Source: Planctomycetota bacterium (lineage in GTDB: Bacteria > Planctomycetota > UBA8108 > JACQVS01). From it: 64,000 bases of DNA. Location: positions 1-64,000 of the forward strand of contig JANQLS010000090.1 of the NCBI GenBank assembly GCA_028280485.1, in the 5' to 3' direction. Every line of letters begins with the position of its first letter. Position 1 is the stretch's first letter. This document shows positions 8,601 through 17,043 of this stretch, in pieces. Under the pieces are notes generated by a model. That model searched no databases, was not told where the DNA came from, and saw nothing but the letters and a program-made list of their open reading frames with translations. Both the position numbers and the translations under genes were made by a program.

Positions 8601-10497
8601 GTTTTCCCGTTAGGGTGTTGACTTGACTCACGATTCCCATGCCCAAGCTGCAGGTGGCAAGATCGCCATCGATCGTCAAGCTGGGTAGAGGTTCGGCTCG
8701 ATAGAAAATAGCTTGCCAGTTGTTGAGCCCAAAATCATGAAGGCGCGTAATCCACTGCTTCTTCCCTTTTTCACTTAGGCCGATCAAGAAAACGGCATTG
8801 TTATGAATCGCTGGGGCTACCCAGCCTCCCTTTTTTAATGGAGCCGGAGGAGAAACAAAAACGAATGATTTTAAAATGGGATCTTCTTCTTCTTCACCCC
8901 CGATGTGCCATCGGATTTTTCCCGTTTTTAAATCGTAGGCAACGATTTTATTCGGTGTGAATTTTGTCTTTCTGTAATTAGGAAAACCATCCGTATCGAT
9001 AACGATGATCGATCCTTTTGCGAGAGTGACGGAAGAGGATCTTGAATGGGGTTTACTTCGGTAGGAATAGTAGTAATAGTTGTTCGTCGGTTGTTGAATT
9101 TTTCCGTCGTGAACTTGAACTTGCCAAGCGACCTTGCCAGATTTGGCTTCTAATGTGTAGAGGTCGTTTTTATAGCGAACGACAATGTAGCCGTCTTGGC
9201 TTCCTAAATGAATGGGGGGACTTATGAAGCTCGTTCGTTGTGCTTTTTTTGACTGTAGAAGTTTTTGAATGCTAGGAGGCTTGGTATCTTTTTCTTCTGG
9301 AGTTTCTCCTTCGAAGGGGAAGACCCATTCGGCTTTGGCCCCTAGAAGAGCTTTTGAATCGACAGTGTAGTTTAACGATCGTTGATCTTGTCGGCCGGTC
9401 GGCCCCGTCCATTCGAATGCTTCTGAAGTGGGGCTTCGATCTTGTGTTCTTTTAAATAGAGCGTGCTCCCGAAGCTGATGACCTGAAAGAGGTTGCCCTC
9501 CCAAAGTGAAAATAGCATCGGCAAATTTTTCTTCTAAAACTTTGAGTGCAGAATGAGTCTCTTGAACTTCATCGAGCAAAACGGAGCAAAGAGCCACTTT
9601 TAAGTGAAGCAATGATAGGCTGAGAAGTTGTTCTTGATCTTCCTCTTCAGGGAAAGCTTTTTGGGCTTGCTCATCCGTTGAAATTAGAAAGTTGTAGACT
9701 TCTTTAGCTTGTTCGATCAGTCCCACATCGAAGGATCGATTGGCGGCATGCTCTAAGGCTAATCGGCCGCTCAGGGTGAGAGGGTAGCGGAGATGAACTT
9801 TTCTCAGCTCGGGAATCGATTTTAAAAAGCTGATTTTTAATGCGGTATTTAAAGCCAGCTTGGCCGGGGGGTGGTAGGTGGCCTGATAAACTTGCTGACC
9901 TTCAGTCGGGAGTTTTTCGAGAGAGTGTCGAATGTAATCGACGACTGGAAGGTAATGAATTCCATCGTCTGAGTGAACTAAGGTTTGGATTTTATCTAAA
10001 TCGACATTGATCTCTACTTCGTCCTCCACTTCTTCTTCATTGAAGAAGCCAGGGAAGATGGGGAAGGCTCTGAAGTTTCCTCCGACCCAACCTCCGCCAA
10101 CGATATCTTCATCACTAGCTTCAGGTTCAGGTTCTGGCTCAGGTTCTTCTTCTTCGGATTGGGGACTGATCGTTCGAGACAGAGTTTCATCGATTAGCTC
10201 TAATCCTTCATTCCATTTCTTTTCTTCAAAGAGCTTATTGATTCGAGTGAAAACCATTTGGTTTTTGGGGTCGGTTTTAGCGATTGCTGGTCCTCGGTAA
10301 TCGTGCGGAACATCTCCGTGGGGATCTTGAGGATTCTTTTCTGCTTTTACCTGTCCATGAATATTGGGCGAATCAATTAAAGAGATTCCTAAAAGGAAAA
10401 AGCAGACCGCTAGAATTGAAAGCTCAGCACGTTTGAGTTTCGTAAAATGAAAGCGCATGAATAAAGAACTGAAAGCAGGATATTCGTTTCTTGGCAT
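5632..10497 (-). CDS. giant secreted PQQ-type beta-propeller protein
   Basis: 1,621 aa. A hydrophobic leader (SILAVCFFLLGISLI) lies near the N-terminus; M1 and an inner Met at 10458 are both possible starts. A Glu/Pro-rich insert (EEEEPEPEPEPEASDEDI) occurs near residue 125. From about residue 420 to 800 there are PQQ/BamB-like propeller blades: VVRYKNDLYTLEAKSGKVAW, VAYDLKTGKIRW, VNTLTGKLRWW, VLDKSTGKTLW, VLDKESGKEI. A helical TPR-like middle follows, then a second blade set (LTGFHLESGKMI, VIDLHSQKSLW, SRTAKSGRLLWEI). The C-terminus is acidic (LDDLDDLDF). No enzymatic residues are evident. Likely an extracytoplasmic scaffold or sensor protein; function not assigned. Confidence 0.75.
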   Translation of the reverse strand: MPRNEYPAFSSLFMRFHFTKLKRAELSILAVCFFLLGISLIDSPNIHGQVKAEKNPQDPHGDVPHDYRGPAIAKTDPKNQMVFTRINKLFEEKKWNEGLELIDETLSRTISPQSEEEEPEPEPEPEASDEDIVGGGWVGGNFRAFPIFPGFFNEEEVEDEVEINVDLDKIQTLVHSDDGIHYLPVVDYIRHSLEKLPTEGQQVYQATYHPPAKLALNTALKISFLKSIPELRKVHLRYPLTLSGRLALEHAANRSFDVGLIEQAKEVYNFLISTDEQAQKAFPEEEDQEQLLSLSLLHLKVALCSVLLDEVQETHSALKVLEEKFADAIFTLGGQPLSGHQLREHALFKRTQDRSPTSEAFEWTGPTGRQDQRSLNYTVDSKALLGAKAEWVFPFEGETPEEKDTKPPSIQKLLQSKKAQRTSFISPPIHLGSQDGYIVVRYKNDLYTLEAKSGKVAWQVQVHDGKIQQPTNNYYYYSYRSKPHSRSSSVTLAKGSIIVIDTDGFPNYRKTKFTPNKIVAYDLKTGKIRWHIGGEEEEDPILKSFVFVSPPAPLKKGGWVAPAIHNNAVFLIGLSEKGKKQWITRLHDFGLNNWQAIFYRAEPLPSLTIDGDLATCSLGMGIVSQVNTLTGKLRWWTRYRSSAHVQFNRFKRERLISVGDAIVCTPLNSKELFVLDKSTGKTLWRKNIDNGQAFVLGADEKRIYWGNKTIQALSLTTGEPIYETPEFDGLSGGGFVTNKKIFVAVEEGLVVLDKESGKEIQKLGWIDSRFPSPRPGNLALTHLPEGSQNQHRLVISGKWGIALVEPLETTRKTIEEAGDRKFLEKARLLAAEGKFEESFKLGEKILSQTQSEITLAEVKAVLADTALNSTSQQRPDSLKRLLQLKKIKWTDDERLSLNLEMGLSLEELNPQQAFEHYTQLLKPSEDRSGNSSFLTPFGSQTQLKRYLLDSLVHLQKTNDFEPETHSLPTKDLQQLSDRPSNRHYELKKFVFENGHDEKSAEALAYLIALTLDRGDLIACHGWLNLLTDRFPESLELEEIQELKQALAAHLEVESSLPSELLAQLKTKAKEDLSWKEITWKSLDQGFLVETTETSDPLPWVLSIYAGNLHFTDTEGNLLGKLELPEYPDVEKAKAGLKSHLEEPGKVFFKGSSALLFTAAGIYQILIPQKNTTESDIASDEGTDSKDEPSPAKKFDVPKIGWRHNYDHELQKLYQNQAGRGWSRSSLNRVSGNLFPRALFEPSKNRVLVSQTDGSLTGFHLESGKMILRSDQHSGKPTGTFLPHGDRVVTMTLSPSGLLIRRPDFLQKRLHTKETDTFIRLDEKNKNLMDSQIVPGHFAVFTTTTQTEVIDLHSQKSLWTLPQDQGQNGPIARATSTEIWIVTRTGKLQSRTAKSGRLLWEITIPPMSLPKGVYEFHSENDSTATYWALFASESSSTTSTTAYRATFTQSGKKLHFIKLNSKGEKIEEVSIGENGVTLRNSARRVGNKLYLNLNLAEENQKWSSQWIIFDLETGKLESQFSHEIANKGTGMYPKIAFVKDHESGKVSIAMGNSEGFGLYRLEKNQAEAEESGEEKLDANTDSKTEKHTKKNKPSNTTSSDEKPAEPEVKIRVQLDDLDDLDF

Positions 10498-10826
10498 CTC
10501 TCACTTGACTCATCAGAAGTGAGTGAGGGCCCGTGCCCATCAATGTTTTAAGTCTGGCTGATTTCTCGATAGCGGAGCAGAAGGTTTGAGTCCGATTGAG
10601 TGCCCAGCTAAGTAGATGATTGTGATGTTCATTCAGCTGGGATTTGAACCGGTTTTTTTAGCCCCAAACTCTTTATTCAATTGATGATAGGGGGAGTCGC
10701 ATCCCAGACAAAGCGATTTTTAACAATTGTGCTTTAAAGTTGCGGAAAACTCGGGAATGTACCGAGTTTTTGATGCTTTTTCGCTGATTGGAAGACGGGG
10801 GGATTCGGCCGAAATTATTGACGAAA
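10498..10826. other. gene-free stretch between PQQ-propeller and rhomboid genes
   Basis: I see no supported gene, terminator or repeat here. The ORF track frames that reach into it are antisense shadows of the rhomboid gene. Confidence 0.6.
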
Positions 10827-11693
10827 TTATTGAAATTGATCTTTAAAGTGATTCCAGACCGCGAATCCCAAACAGACTGCCGTCAGCCCAGTGGTGAGGA
10901 GGCAGGGGATTTTCCACTTTTGAGTCGTTTGACTGGTCGTATACCGAGGTACGAAATAGCCGAGGAGGGCTCCGGCAACAAGCCCACCGATGTGGCCGGC
11001 GTGATCGATGTTAACTCTTCCGCCGATTCCCATTGAGATCAGAACGATGATGACAATATTGAAACCAATTTGGCGGAACAGATCTTTATCTTTGTGTCGA
11101 AAGCTGTAGCCGAGTAAGACGCCAAACAACCCGAAGACCGCACCTGAAGCCCCCACGGCGCCAGGAAGTCCGTAAGGGAGTTGGCTGAGGACATCGGACA
11201 TGGAGTAAGCTCTATCTGTGAACCAAATGGTGAAGTAATCGTAACTTCGATGACCATTTACATTGAGCCAAATCGATCCAAATCGCCAGCAGACAGAGGC
11301 GATTGAACCAATGAAGCCGCTGATTAAATAGACAGAGAGGAATCGGGCCGTCCCCACTAGGGGTTCTAACACTTTTCCCATTTGAAACAAGATATAACAG
11401 TTCATACCGACATGAAGGAACCCAGCGTGAAGAAAGGTGGCAGCCATGATTCTCCAGTACTGACCCGTAAGCGTTTCCTTCATGGAGGCAGAGCCCAAAA
11501 CGTAGGTGACATCGGGGTGAATGTTTTGGACAAAACCCTGACCGACCTGTGCTTTAATTTGATCGGGAAGCTTGCCGTGCATGATCCACTCGAGCGCAAA
11601 AAATGCAAAGTTCACCATGAGTAGGCCCGCGAGGCCGGGGAAGATATCGATGAAATTCCCTTGGGTTGGGCGATGGTTCGCAGTGGCGTTCAA
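10827..11693 (-). CDS. rhomboid-family intramembrane serine protease
   Basis: 288 aa with six or seven hydrophobic helices. The rhomboid signature is complete: HAGFLHVGMN near residue 89-98 (HxxxN region of helix 2), the nucleophile motif GASGAVFG (Ser183) and the helix-6 motif HAGHIGG (catalytic His234). The family cleaves transmembrane helices of client proteins within the membrane. The start is a TTG preceded by CAGGAG six bases upstream. The gene is alone on its strand and divergent from the squalene synthase gene. Substrates cannot be predicted. Confidence 0.93.
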   Translation of the reverse strand: MNATANHRPTQGNFIDIFPGLAGLLMVNFAFFALEWIMHGKLPDQIKAQVGQGFVQNIHPDVTYVLGSASMKETLTGQYWRIMAATFLHAGFLHVGMNCYILFQMGKVLEPLVGTARFLSVYLISGFIGSIASVCWRFGSIWLNVNGHRSYDYFTIWFTDRAYSMSDVLSQLPYGLPGAVGASGAVFGLFGVLLGYSFRHKDKDLFRQIGFNIVIIVLISMGIGGRVNIDHAGHIGGLVAGALLGYFVPRYTTSQTTQKWKIPCLLTTGLTAVCLGFAVWNHFKDQFQ

Positions 11694-12027
11694 TGGTGGC
11701 TCCTGAGGGGAAAGTTGCTGAGGATTTTGGTTTTAATCAAATTGAATTATAAATAGTTCTAGTCGATTTAACAGGGCGAACTTCTCGGCGAAAGCTCATG
11801 GTTCTCATCGGCTTCAGATTCGACTAAATGTTGATTAATTCTTCTTGGTGACATTGATGCTTTTTCAGGTATCGGGTTTCATATCCAGTTCAAAGAAAGT
11901 CGTCGGTTCACCCTCTGAGCCGGCTTTAACAATGAAATTAACTTTCGTACTAAGAATTTAGTACGTATGACGCGAAGAGTCTCTTGGAACATTAAAGCAT
12001 TGACATGCCTAAGTTCTGGCTCACGGG
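11694..12027. promoter_or_regulatory. intergenic region with inverted repeats upstream of squalene/phytoene synthase
   Basis: The gap holds a hairpin CGTACTAA-gaat-TTAGTACG at 11946-11965. It also holds GTCGTCGGTTCACCC at 11899-11913, whose near-perfect reverse complement GGGTGAGCCGACGAC lies at 12026-12040 across the start codon of the next gene. These could be operator halves or an RNA structure; no gene is visible. Confidence 0.45.
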
Positions 12028-12034
12028 GTGAGCC
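12018..12034 (+). promoter_or_regulatory. hairpin covering the GTG start codon of the squalene/phytoene synthase gene
   Basis: GGCTCAC, a GGG loop, then GTGAGCC form a perfect 7-bp hairpin whose 3' arm begins with the proposed start codon. It could hold back translation, or mean that the true start is the downstream GTG. Confidence 0.4.
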
Positions 12035-13173
12035 GACGACTAGAGACTACAAAATACGTGAAATCCGAATTTGCTCCCCACCAATTACCTGAAAACTTAG
12101 ACCGCATTTTACGCGCGACCAGTCGGTCGGTGTATTTGACGCTGAAGGTGGTCCCACGGTCGATGCGCCAGCAACTGATGCTGGCCTACCTTTTTTGTCG
12201 AGCGGCGGACACGATTGCAGATACTGCGGTCTTACCTCCTGAGAGGCGAGTGGAGTTTTTGGAGTTGTTTCGAGGGCAATTCGAATCTGGACCTGATAGC
12301 TCATCGATTCAACCTATTTTGGAATGGGCGAAGAGTGCGACGGGGGAGGGATTTTCTCCTGCCGAGAAGGATCTTTTAGAAAATTTAGAACAGTGTTTTG
12401 AGATTTTTTCAGGCTATTCGCCTCGTGATAAAGCCATCTTTAAACAGCTCCTGACGACATTGACGCAGGGTATGGCTTTAGATTTGAAGGTTTTTCCTTC
12501 TGAGAAGGAAGCAGAGCAAGAGGGGAAATTGGCCTGGCTTCAAAGCGATGAGGATCTCGATCGGTATTGTTACTTTGTTGCGGGTTGTGTCGGTGAGTTT
12601 TGGACCGATCTGCAATTGGAGCATGTTTCTTCCCTGAGGCAATTGACGCGTGAGGAGTTTTTAGAGGAGGGGATTCGATTTGGGAAAGGGCTCCAGATGA
12701 CGAATGTCCTACGGGATTTACCCGAGGATCTTCGGATCGGGAGGTGCTACATCCCGTTTGACCGGCTTCAGGCTCAAGGTTTGGAGCCCCAGGAGTTGAA
12801 AGAGGGGTTGCGAGTTGAGGCGGGGAAAACTCCCTCGATTCGAATAGACTTGGTTGAAAAACTTAAGCCTATATACAGTGATCTATTGGATTTAACTCTC
12901 GGTCACTTTGAAGCGGGTTGGAGGTATACCCTCAAGTTACCGCGTAGAACTCCACGATTGAGATTGGCTTGTGCCTGGCCCCTGTTGATCGGCTTAGAGA
13001 CCCTCGCGCTACTGAGAAAAGGGACTGAGGAATTGTTGATGGGCGAGCGATTGAAGATCCCGAGGTCGAAAGTCTATCAGCTCGTTTTAGCCTCCAGCTG
13101 GAGAGTTTTTTCAAACGATGCCCTCGACTACCTTTACCGGAGCCTCGAGAGAGAAGCTAAAGGGGAGCTTTAA
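12028..13173 (+). CDS. squalene/phytoene synthase family protein
   Basis: 381 aa. The two Asp-rich substrate-Mg motifs of head-to-head isoprenyl diphosphate synthases are present: YLFCRAADTIADT (DxxxD) near residue 55 and MTNVLRDLPEDLRIGRCYIP near residue 225, plus SRSVYLTLKVVP at the substrate flap. The enzyme should condense two prenyl diphosphates (farnesyl to squalene or presqualene, or geranylgeranyl to phytoene) at the membrane face. No desaturase or hopanoid genes are nearby to decide which. The start is GTG at 12028 without a clear ribosome-binding site; a hairpin (GGCTCAC/GTGAGCC) covers that codon. A second GTG at 12058 is possible. Confidence 0.85.
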   Translation: MSRRLETTKYVKSEFAPHQLPENLDRILRATSRSVYLTLKVVPRSMRQQLMLAYLFCRAADTIADTAVLPPERRVEFLELFRGQFESGPDSSSIQPILEWAKSATGEGFSPAEKDLLENLEQCFEIFSGYSPRDKAIFKQLLTTLTQGMALDLKVFPSEKEAEQEGKLAWLQSDEDLDRYCYFVAGCVGEFWTDLQLEHVSSLRQLTREEFLEEGIRFGKGLQMTNVLRDLPEDLRIGRCYIPFDRLQAQGLEPQELKEGLRVEAGKTPSIRIDLVEKLKPIYSDLLDLTLGHFEAGWRYTLKLPRRTPRLRLACAWPLLIGLETLALLRKGTEELLMGERLKIPRSKVYQLVLASSWRVFSNDALDYLYRSLEREAKGEL

Positions 13174-13698
13174 AATGAGGCACAATGCCCTCGCCCAATC
13201 CAACAAGTTCAAACCCGAAGACCCTTACCTGGTAAGGTGAGCTTGCTCTGAATTGAGGCGTTTTCTGAAGTAGCTCAGTCCCCTTTCCCGTTACCAGGTA
13301 ACCGTATTCTCCAGCTCCAGTTATTAGAGATTTCAACCTTTGGACCGCTACCTGGTAGCGTCAATGTTGAGGGAGCAACCCTTAGGGAACAAGGGAACAA
13401 CCCTTACCAGGTAACAGTTTGAAGGAAGATGGTGTTTTTGTAAGTTTTTTAATATTAGTTATTTAGGTTGTTTCTTGATCATGGAGAGTGAATTATAGCC
13501 CCTTACCAGGTAGCGGATAAAGATTCGACTTTAATAAGTAAAGTCGCTACCAGGTAGCGGATTTTGGCGGATTTTGGGCTGGAGTTGGCTTACCAGGTAG
13601 GGGAGAAAAGCCGGGTTGGGGAAGGCTTACCGGGTAGCGGGTGTGGGGGAGTTTCGACTGATTAAGTAAATAATGTTAATTAAATGTGTGATTAAGCC
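13174..13698. repeat. cluster of eight TACCWGGTA palindromes
   Basis: Gene-free stretch with eight copies of the palindrome at about 13223, 13289, 13346, 13405, 13501, 13545, 13589 and 13626 (the last has CCGGG instead of CCAGG). Typical copies are CGCTACCTGGTAGCG and CCTTACCAGGTAGCGG. Spacing is irregular (about 40-95 nt), so it is not a CRISPR. An AT-rich tract with TTAATTAA follows at 13676 next to the downstream gene. Confidence 0.85.
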
Positions 13699-14685
13699 AT
13701 GCTACAAAATGAATCAGGCTCGGGCCGAGGGAAACTCAAGGTCGTCGTCTTCTGTGAGATTCAAAAACCTCAGCTTGATTTGCTCCATCAAGCTCGATTT
13801 GAGGTCATTTGTCATGAAGAGAGAGCCGTCGATCTCATCAAAAAAGAGCTTGAAGACGCAGATGGTGCGGTTTCAGGGGTTTACGTCCAATTCGATGAAG
13901 AACTCCTCCAGGCTTGTCCTCATTTGAGAGTCATCGGGCGAATGGGGGTCGGGGTCGACAATATCGACCTCGAAGCGGCCACTCGACACAACGTGCAAGT
14001 GGTCAACACTCCTCTCCCGATCATCGAGCCCGTGGCGGAACACACCCTGGCCCTTATGCTAGCACTCTCTCGAAATTTGATCATCGGGGATAAAAATGTC
14101 CGCGAGGGAAAATTCCGTCACAGTTCCGATGCTCCCTTCGCTGAACTTAAAGGGAAAACCCTGGGGATCATCGGTTTCGGCAATACAGGGAAACGCCTGG
14201 CTGAAATCGCCAAAAACGGCCTCGGGATGAACGTGATCTTTTATGATCCCGTGCCGGTTCCTTCAGAAACTCAATCGGAAATGGGAGTCCAAGCTTGTAC
14301 CTTTGAGGAGGTTTTAGCCCAGGGCGACTACATCTCTCTGCATGTGAGCCTCTCAGAAAAAACCGTTAAGCTTTTTAGTCATAAAGAGTTCCAGCTCATG
14401 AAGGACTCTTCGCGGCTCATCAATTGTTCCCGTGGCCCTGTAGTTGATGAAGAAGCTCTCATCGAAGCCTTAAAGAGTCAAACCATCGCTGGAGCTGCCA
14501 TAGATGTCTTTGAACAAGAGCCGCCCAACCCCGACAATCCGCTCCTTTCGATGCCCAACGTTATATTGACCCCCCATCGAGCTGGGCAGAGCAGTGAAAG
14601 TCTCATCGGCTGTTCCCGTGTTGCTGAAGATGTTGTTCGAGTTCTCCGCGGGGAAGAACCTCGATTTCCAGTGAACAATCTTTAA
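13699..14685 (+). CDS. D-isomer-specific 2-hydroxyacid dehydrogenase (phosphoglycerate-dehydrogenase-like)
   Basis: 328 aa. The NAD-binding Rossmann motif is GKTLGIIGFGNTGKRLAEIA. Catalytic residues sit in the expected order: Arg in INCSRGPVVDEEAL, Glu in DVFEQEPPNPDNPL, His in ILTPHRAGQ. The N-terminal RVIGRMGVGVDNIDLEAA is typical of the family. The enzyme likely oxidises a 2-hydroxyacid such as 3-phosphoglycerate; there is no ACT domain, so it is a short type. It is monocistronic and preceded by the palindrome cluster. No obvious ribosome-binding site precedes the ATG. Confidence 0.88.
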   Translation: MLQNESGSGRGKLKVVVFCEIQKPQLDLLHQARFEVICHEERAVDLIKKELEDADGAVSGVYVQFDEELLQACPHLRVIGRMGVGVDNIDLEAATRHNVQVVNTPLPIIEPVAEHTLALMLALSRNLIIGDKNVREGKFRHSSDAPFAELKGKTLGIIGFGNTGKRLAEIAKNGLGMNVIFYDPVPVPSETQSEMGVQACTFEEVLAQGDYISLHVSLSEKTVKLFSHKEFQLMKDSSRLINCSRGPVVDEEALIEALKSQTIAGAAIDVFEQEPPNPDNPLLSMPNVILTPHRAGQSSESLIGCSRVAEDVVRVLRGEEPRFPVNNL

Positions 14686-14776
14686 TTTCAGCGGTCTAAC
14701 CCTTAGAAGCTGATTAAAAAATCAAGCTCAGACGCGCCAGGGGAAAGCCCAATTGGGCTAAACCCTAAATTTCTCG

Positions 14777-14802
14777 TCGTTCGGTTCCGAACGAGGGGTT
14801 TT
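14777..14802 (+). terminator. candidate terminator downstream of the hydroxyacid dehydrogenase
   Basis: TCGTTCGG-tt-CCGAACGA forms an 8-bp hairpin and is followed by GGGGTTTT. It lies about 90 nt after the stop codon. A 14-nt palindrome AGCCCAATTGGGCT precedes it. Confidence 0.5.
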
Positions 14803-15026
14803 ATTGGCCTGGATGATTCGGTAAAATGCATGTTTGGCATTTACCCCTTCTAACGAGGAACTCTTCTAAAGAAGAACACCGCAATCCATAGTTCTTTCAT
14901 TCTTGTGAGAATTAGGGAGTTCTGGGGGACACTCTCAGCCTCACCATTTTCCCTTAAGAAGGAATTAGGGTGAACCTCAAGTCATTTACTTGGGAGAATT
15001 CATCTGGTTCTTAAGGAGTCTCATTG

Positions 15027-15128
15027 GTGTCTGAGAAAGACTTGACTTACGTCCATCACAAAAAGATTCTCATCGGAAAAGATCGAAAACGATCGTTGAA
15101 CTCAACGATTCATTATCTAAAAAGATGA
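15027..15128 (+). CDS. possible 33-aa basic small protein
   Basis: A GTG start at 15027 follows AAGGAG with 8-nt spacing and opens a 33-codon frame ending in TGA. The product is basic (MSEKDLTYVHHKKILIG then KDRKRSLNSTIHYLKR). It is too short for the ORF track and matches nothing I recognise. It lies about 105 nt upstream of the small membrane protein gene, in an otherwise gene-free stretch (14686-15233), so it could be a leader peptide. The evidence is only the start signal and open frame; chance is possible. Confidence 0.3.
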   Translation: MSEKDLTYVHHKKILIGKDRKRSLNSTIHYLKR

Positions 15129-15233
15129 GTGAGGATTTTGACTCCAAAGTCTAAGAATCTAATCACAACGGTCTGTTTGATTGATCTTGTTCTTTGGATT
15201 TAAGATCCCAACATTCGCTCAAAGGAGAGCTTC

Positions 15234-15785
15234 ATGACTTTCGGTAACCGCGACAAGGAGCGATTTTGGATCGCCTTAACCGTGCGTTTTGCATTCGGAA
15301 TGATGTTCCTGATTGCTGCATTAAATATCTTTACTTATTTCGACCGGAAAGATCCGCCAGACAATCCTGATCGATCAGCTACGGCCTATTTTCAATCCAG
15401 TCTTACGCACTTCGTCACCGATTTAAAAGCTCCCTATGAAAACAGTTGGATGAGCTTTAAATGGGCGACGTTTCCCGTTAAGAAAAATGAGGCCCTCAAC
15501 GCCAATATCGGTGCTCCTATCGGAATGCGATTTGTCGAGTGGTTCCTCTATTCCATGCCTTTCATCCTCTTAATACTGTCGATATGCCTCCTCACGGGTT
15601 TGGCCTATCGATTCGCCCTGAGAGCATCCGCGTTCTACATGGTGATTTTAGGCTTAGGAAAATACGCAATCGGAGATACCGCCACGACGGCCCAAGACTT
15701 CATTTTTGCAGCTTTCATTTGTATCGGACTGTTCTTAACAGCTCGTGAAAACAATGAAGCCACTGAAGATACCGTCGCGTTCTAA
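15234..15785 (+). CDS. four-helix membrane protein, DoxX-like
   Basis: 183 aa with four hydrophobic segments (VRFAFGMMFLIAALNIFTYF; FLYSMPFILLILSICLLTGL; ASAFYMVILGLGKYAIG; DFIFAAFICIGLFLTA) and a soluble loop after the first. This matches the size and layout of DoxX/quinone-reductase small-subunit-like proteins, but sequence motifs are weak. A strong AAAGGAGAG precedes the ATG. The ApbE gene starts 34 nt downstream, suggesting a shared transcript and perhaps a redox role in the membrane. Confidence 0.55.
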   Translation: MTFGNRDKERFWIALTVRFAFGMMFLIAALNIFTYFDRKDPPDNPDRSATAYFQSSLTHFVTDLKAPYENSWMSFKWATFPVKKNEALNANIGAPIGMRFVEWFLYSMPFILLILSICLLTGLAYRFALRASAFYMVILGLGKYAIGDTATTAQDFIFAAFICIGLFLTARENNEATEDTVAF

Positions 15786-15819
15786 TTTCTCTCGTAGACG
15801 ACTAGGTGCTGATTGAGAT

Positions 15820-16854
15820 TTGAACTTTTCATCCGAAGAGAGCTCCAATCATAGATTTTGGGAGAACTACAGTTCACTCGCTTCAGTGAAAAGTTACCAG
15901 CAATCCATGCTGGGTACTTGGAACAGCTTGATCCTGGTCGACGCAGATTCGAATCCTGGCCTAAAGGGTAAGGATCTCGATTCTGCGGCTTCTTCCGCCT
16001 TCAGCCTGATGCAAAGGTACGAAGAAGAGTTATCAAAGTTTGATCCAGACAGTGAAGTCTCGTTGATGAATTCACTGGCTGCATCCCAAAGAGTGGGAGT
16101 CTCGAGCACTCTTTGGGAGCTCTTAATTCTTTCCAAGAAATTTTGGGAAGTGTCTCGAGGCACTTTTGATCCCAGTATTGCCCCACTGATGCAGGCCTGG
16201 GGATTTGATTCGGGTCACCCCCGAGTGCCCACTGAATCAGAGCTCCAAAGTCTTCGAGCGATTTGCGGATTTGAAAACGTTTCACTTTTTGAAGAAGACT
16301 CAACGGTCTCCTTTAAAAAAGTGGGTGTTTCTATCGATCTTGGAGCTATCGGCAAAGGCTGGATCGTCGATCGAGTCGTCGAGCATCTTCAAGAACTCGG
16401 TGTTCATTCAGGCGCATTGATCAGTGGCCGATCCACGATCGTCTGTTGGGGGCAAGCCCCTCAAGAGAGGTCTTGGAGAATCGGCGTTGCTAATCCTTTC
16501 GAGCCCGATGAGCCATTAGTTGAATTAGAAATTGAATCGGGAGCGATCTCCTCGACGGCAGTCTACGAGAAGCAATTCGAATATGACGGTAAAACTTACG
16601 GTCATGTCATCGATCCCCGAACGAGCCAACCGATAGACAGCTGTTTAGCGGTGACGGTTTGGACCCCCAAGGCTGTTGAGGGGGATGCAGCTTCGACAGC
16701 ACTGTTTGTCTTAGGGCGAACGAATGGCGAAGAAGTCTTGCCTGACTTTGGTCGGGTGAGTGCTTTAGTCGTCGAAGAAGATTCCTCGAGCTGGGGAGGA
16801 TTAAAATCGACCGAACTCTACTCGGGCGATCCTGGCTGGAATCTCATCCGATGA
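15820..16854 (+). CDS. apbE: FAD:protein FMN transferase, ApbE family
   Basis: 344 aa. ApbE hallmarks are present: MLGTWNSLILVDAD near the start of the domain, EEELSKFDPDSEVSLMN, GTFDPSIAPLMQAWGF, SIDLGAIGKGWIVDRV (FAD-binding region), and a C-terminal HVIDPRTSQPIDSCLAVTVW with GDAASTALFVLG. The enzyme covalently attaches FMN to Thr residues of flavoproteins such as Nqr/Rnf subunits, normally outside the cytoplasm. The start in the track is TTG; no signal peptide is seen. The usual NxGGD turn is replaced by GALISGRSTIVCWG, a deviation that could affect activity. It follows the DoxX-like gene by 34 nt. Confidence 0.85.
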   Translation: MNFSSEESSNHRFWENYSSLASVKSYQQSMLGTWNSLILVDADSNPGLKGKDLDSAASSAFSLMQRYEEELSKFDPDSEVSLMNSLAASQRVGVSSTLWELLILSKKFWEVSRGTFDPSIAPLMQAWGFDSGHPRVPTESELQSLRAICGFENVSLFEEDSTVSFKKVGVSIDLGAIGKGWIVDRVVEHLQELGVHSGALISGRSTIVCWGQAPQERSWRIGVANPFEPDEPLVELEIESGAISSTAVYEKQFEYDGKTYGHVIDPRTSQPIDSCLAVTVWTPKAVEGDAASTALFVLGRTNGEEVLPDFGRVSALVVEEDSSSWGGLKSTELYSGDPGWNLIR

Positions 16855-17043
16855 AGGATCCAAGGTGAATTCATCGACACTAAGTCAGTCAATACAGAAA
16901 TAAAGCTTTTGAATTCTATGAACTCAGAAGCTTTGGTTTAACAACTAGATAATTGAACCAAATAACCCGATGGGTGTTTTGGTTTCGTCCCTGCGACTTT
17001 TATTTTTCTTGTCGAAAGTAAGTCCAGGTACAAAGGAGGAAGC

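Noticed and set aside
10007-10300. Ser-rich plus-strand ORF
   Set aside because: Antisense shadow of the Glu/Pro-rich insert of the PQQ-propeller protein.
13223-13640. CRISPR array
   Set aside because: Repeats are short palindromes of varying flank with irregular 40-95-nt spacing and no cas genes.
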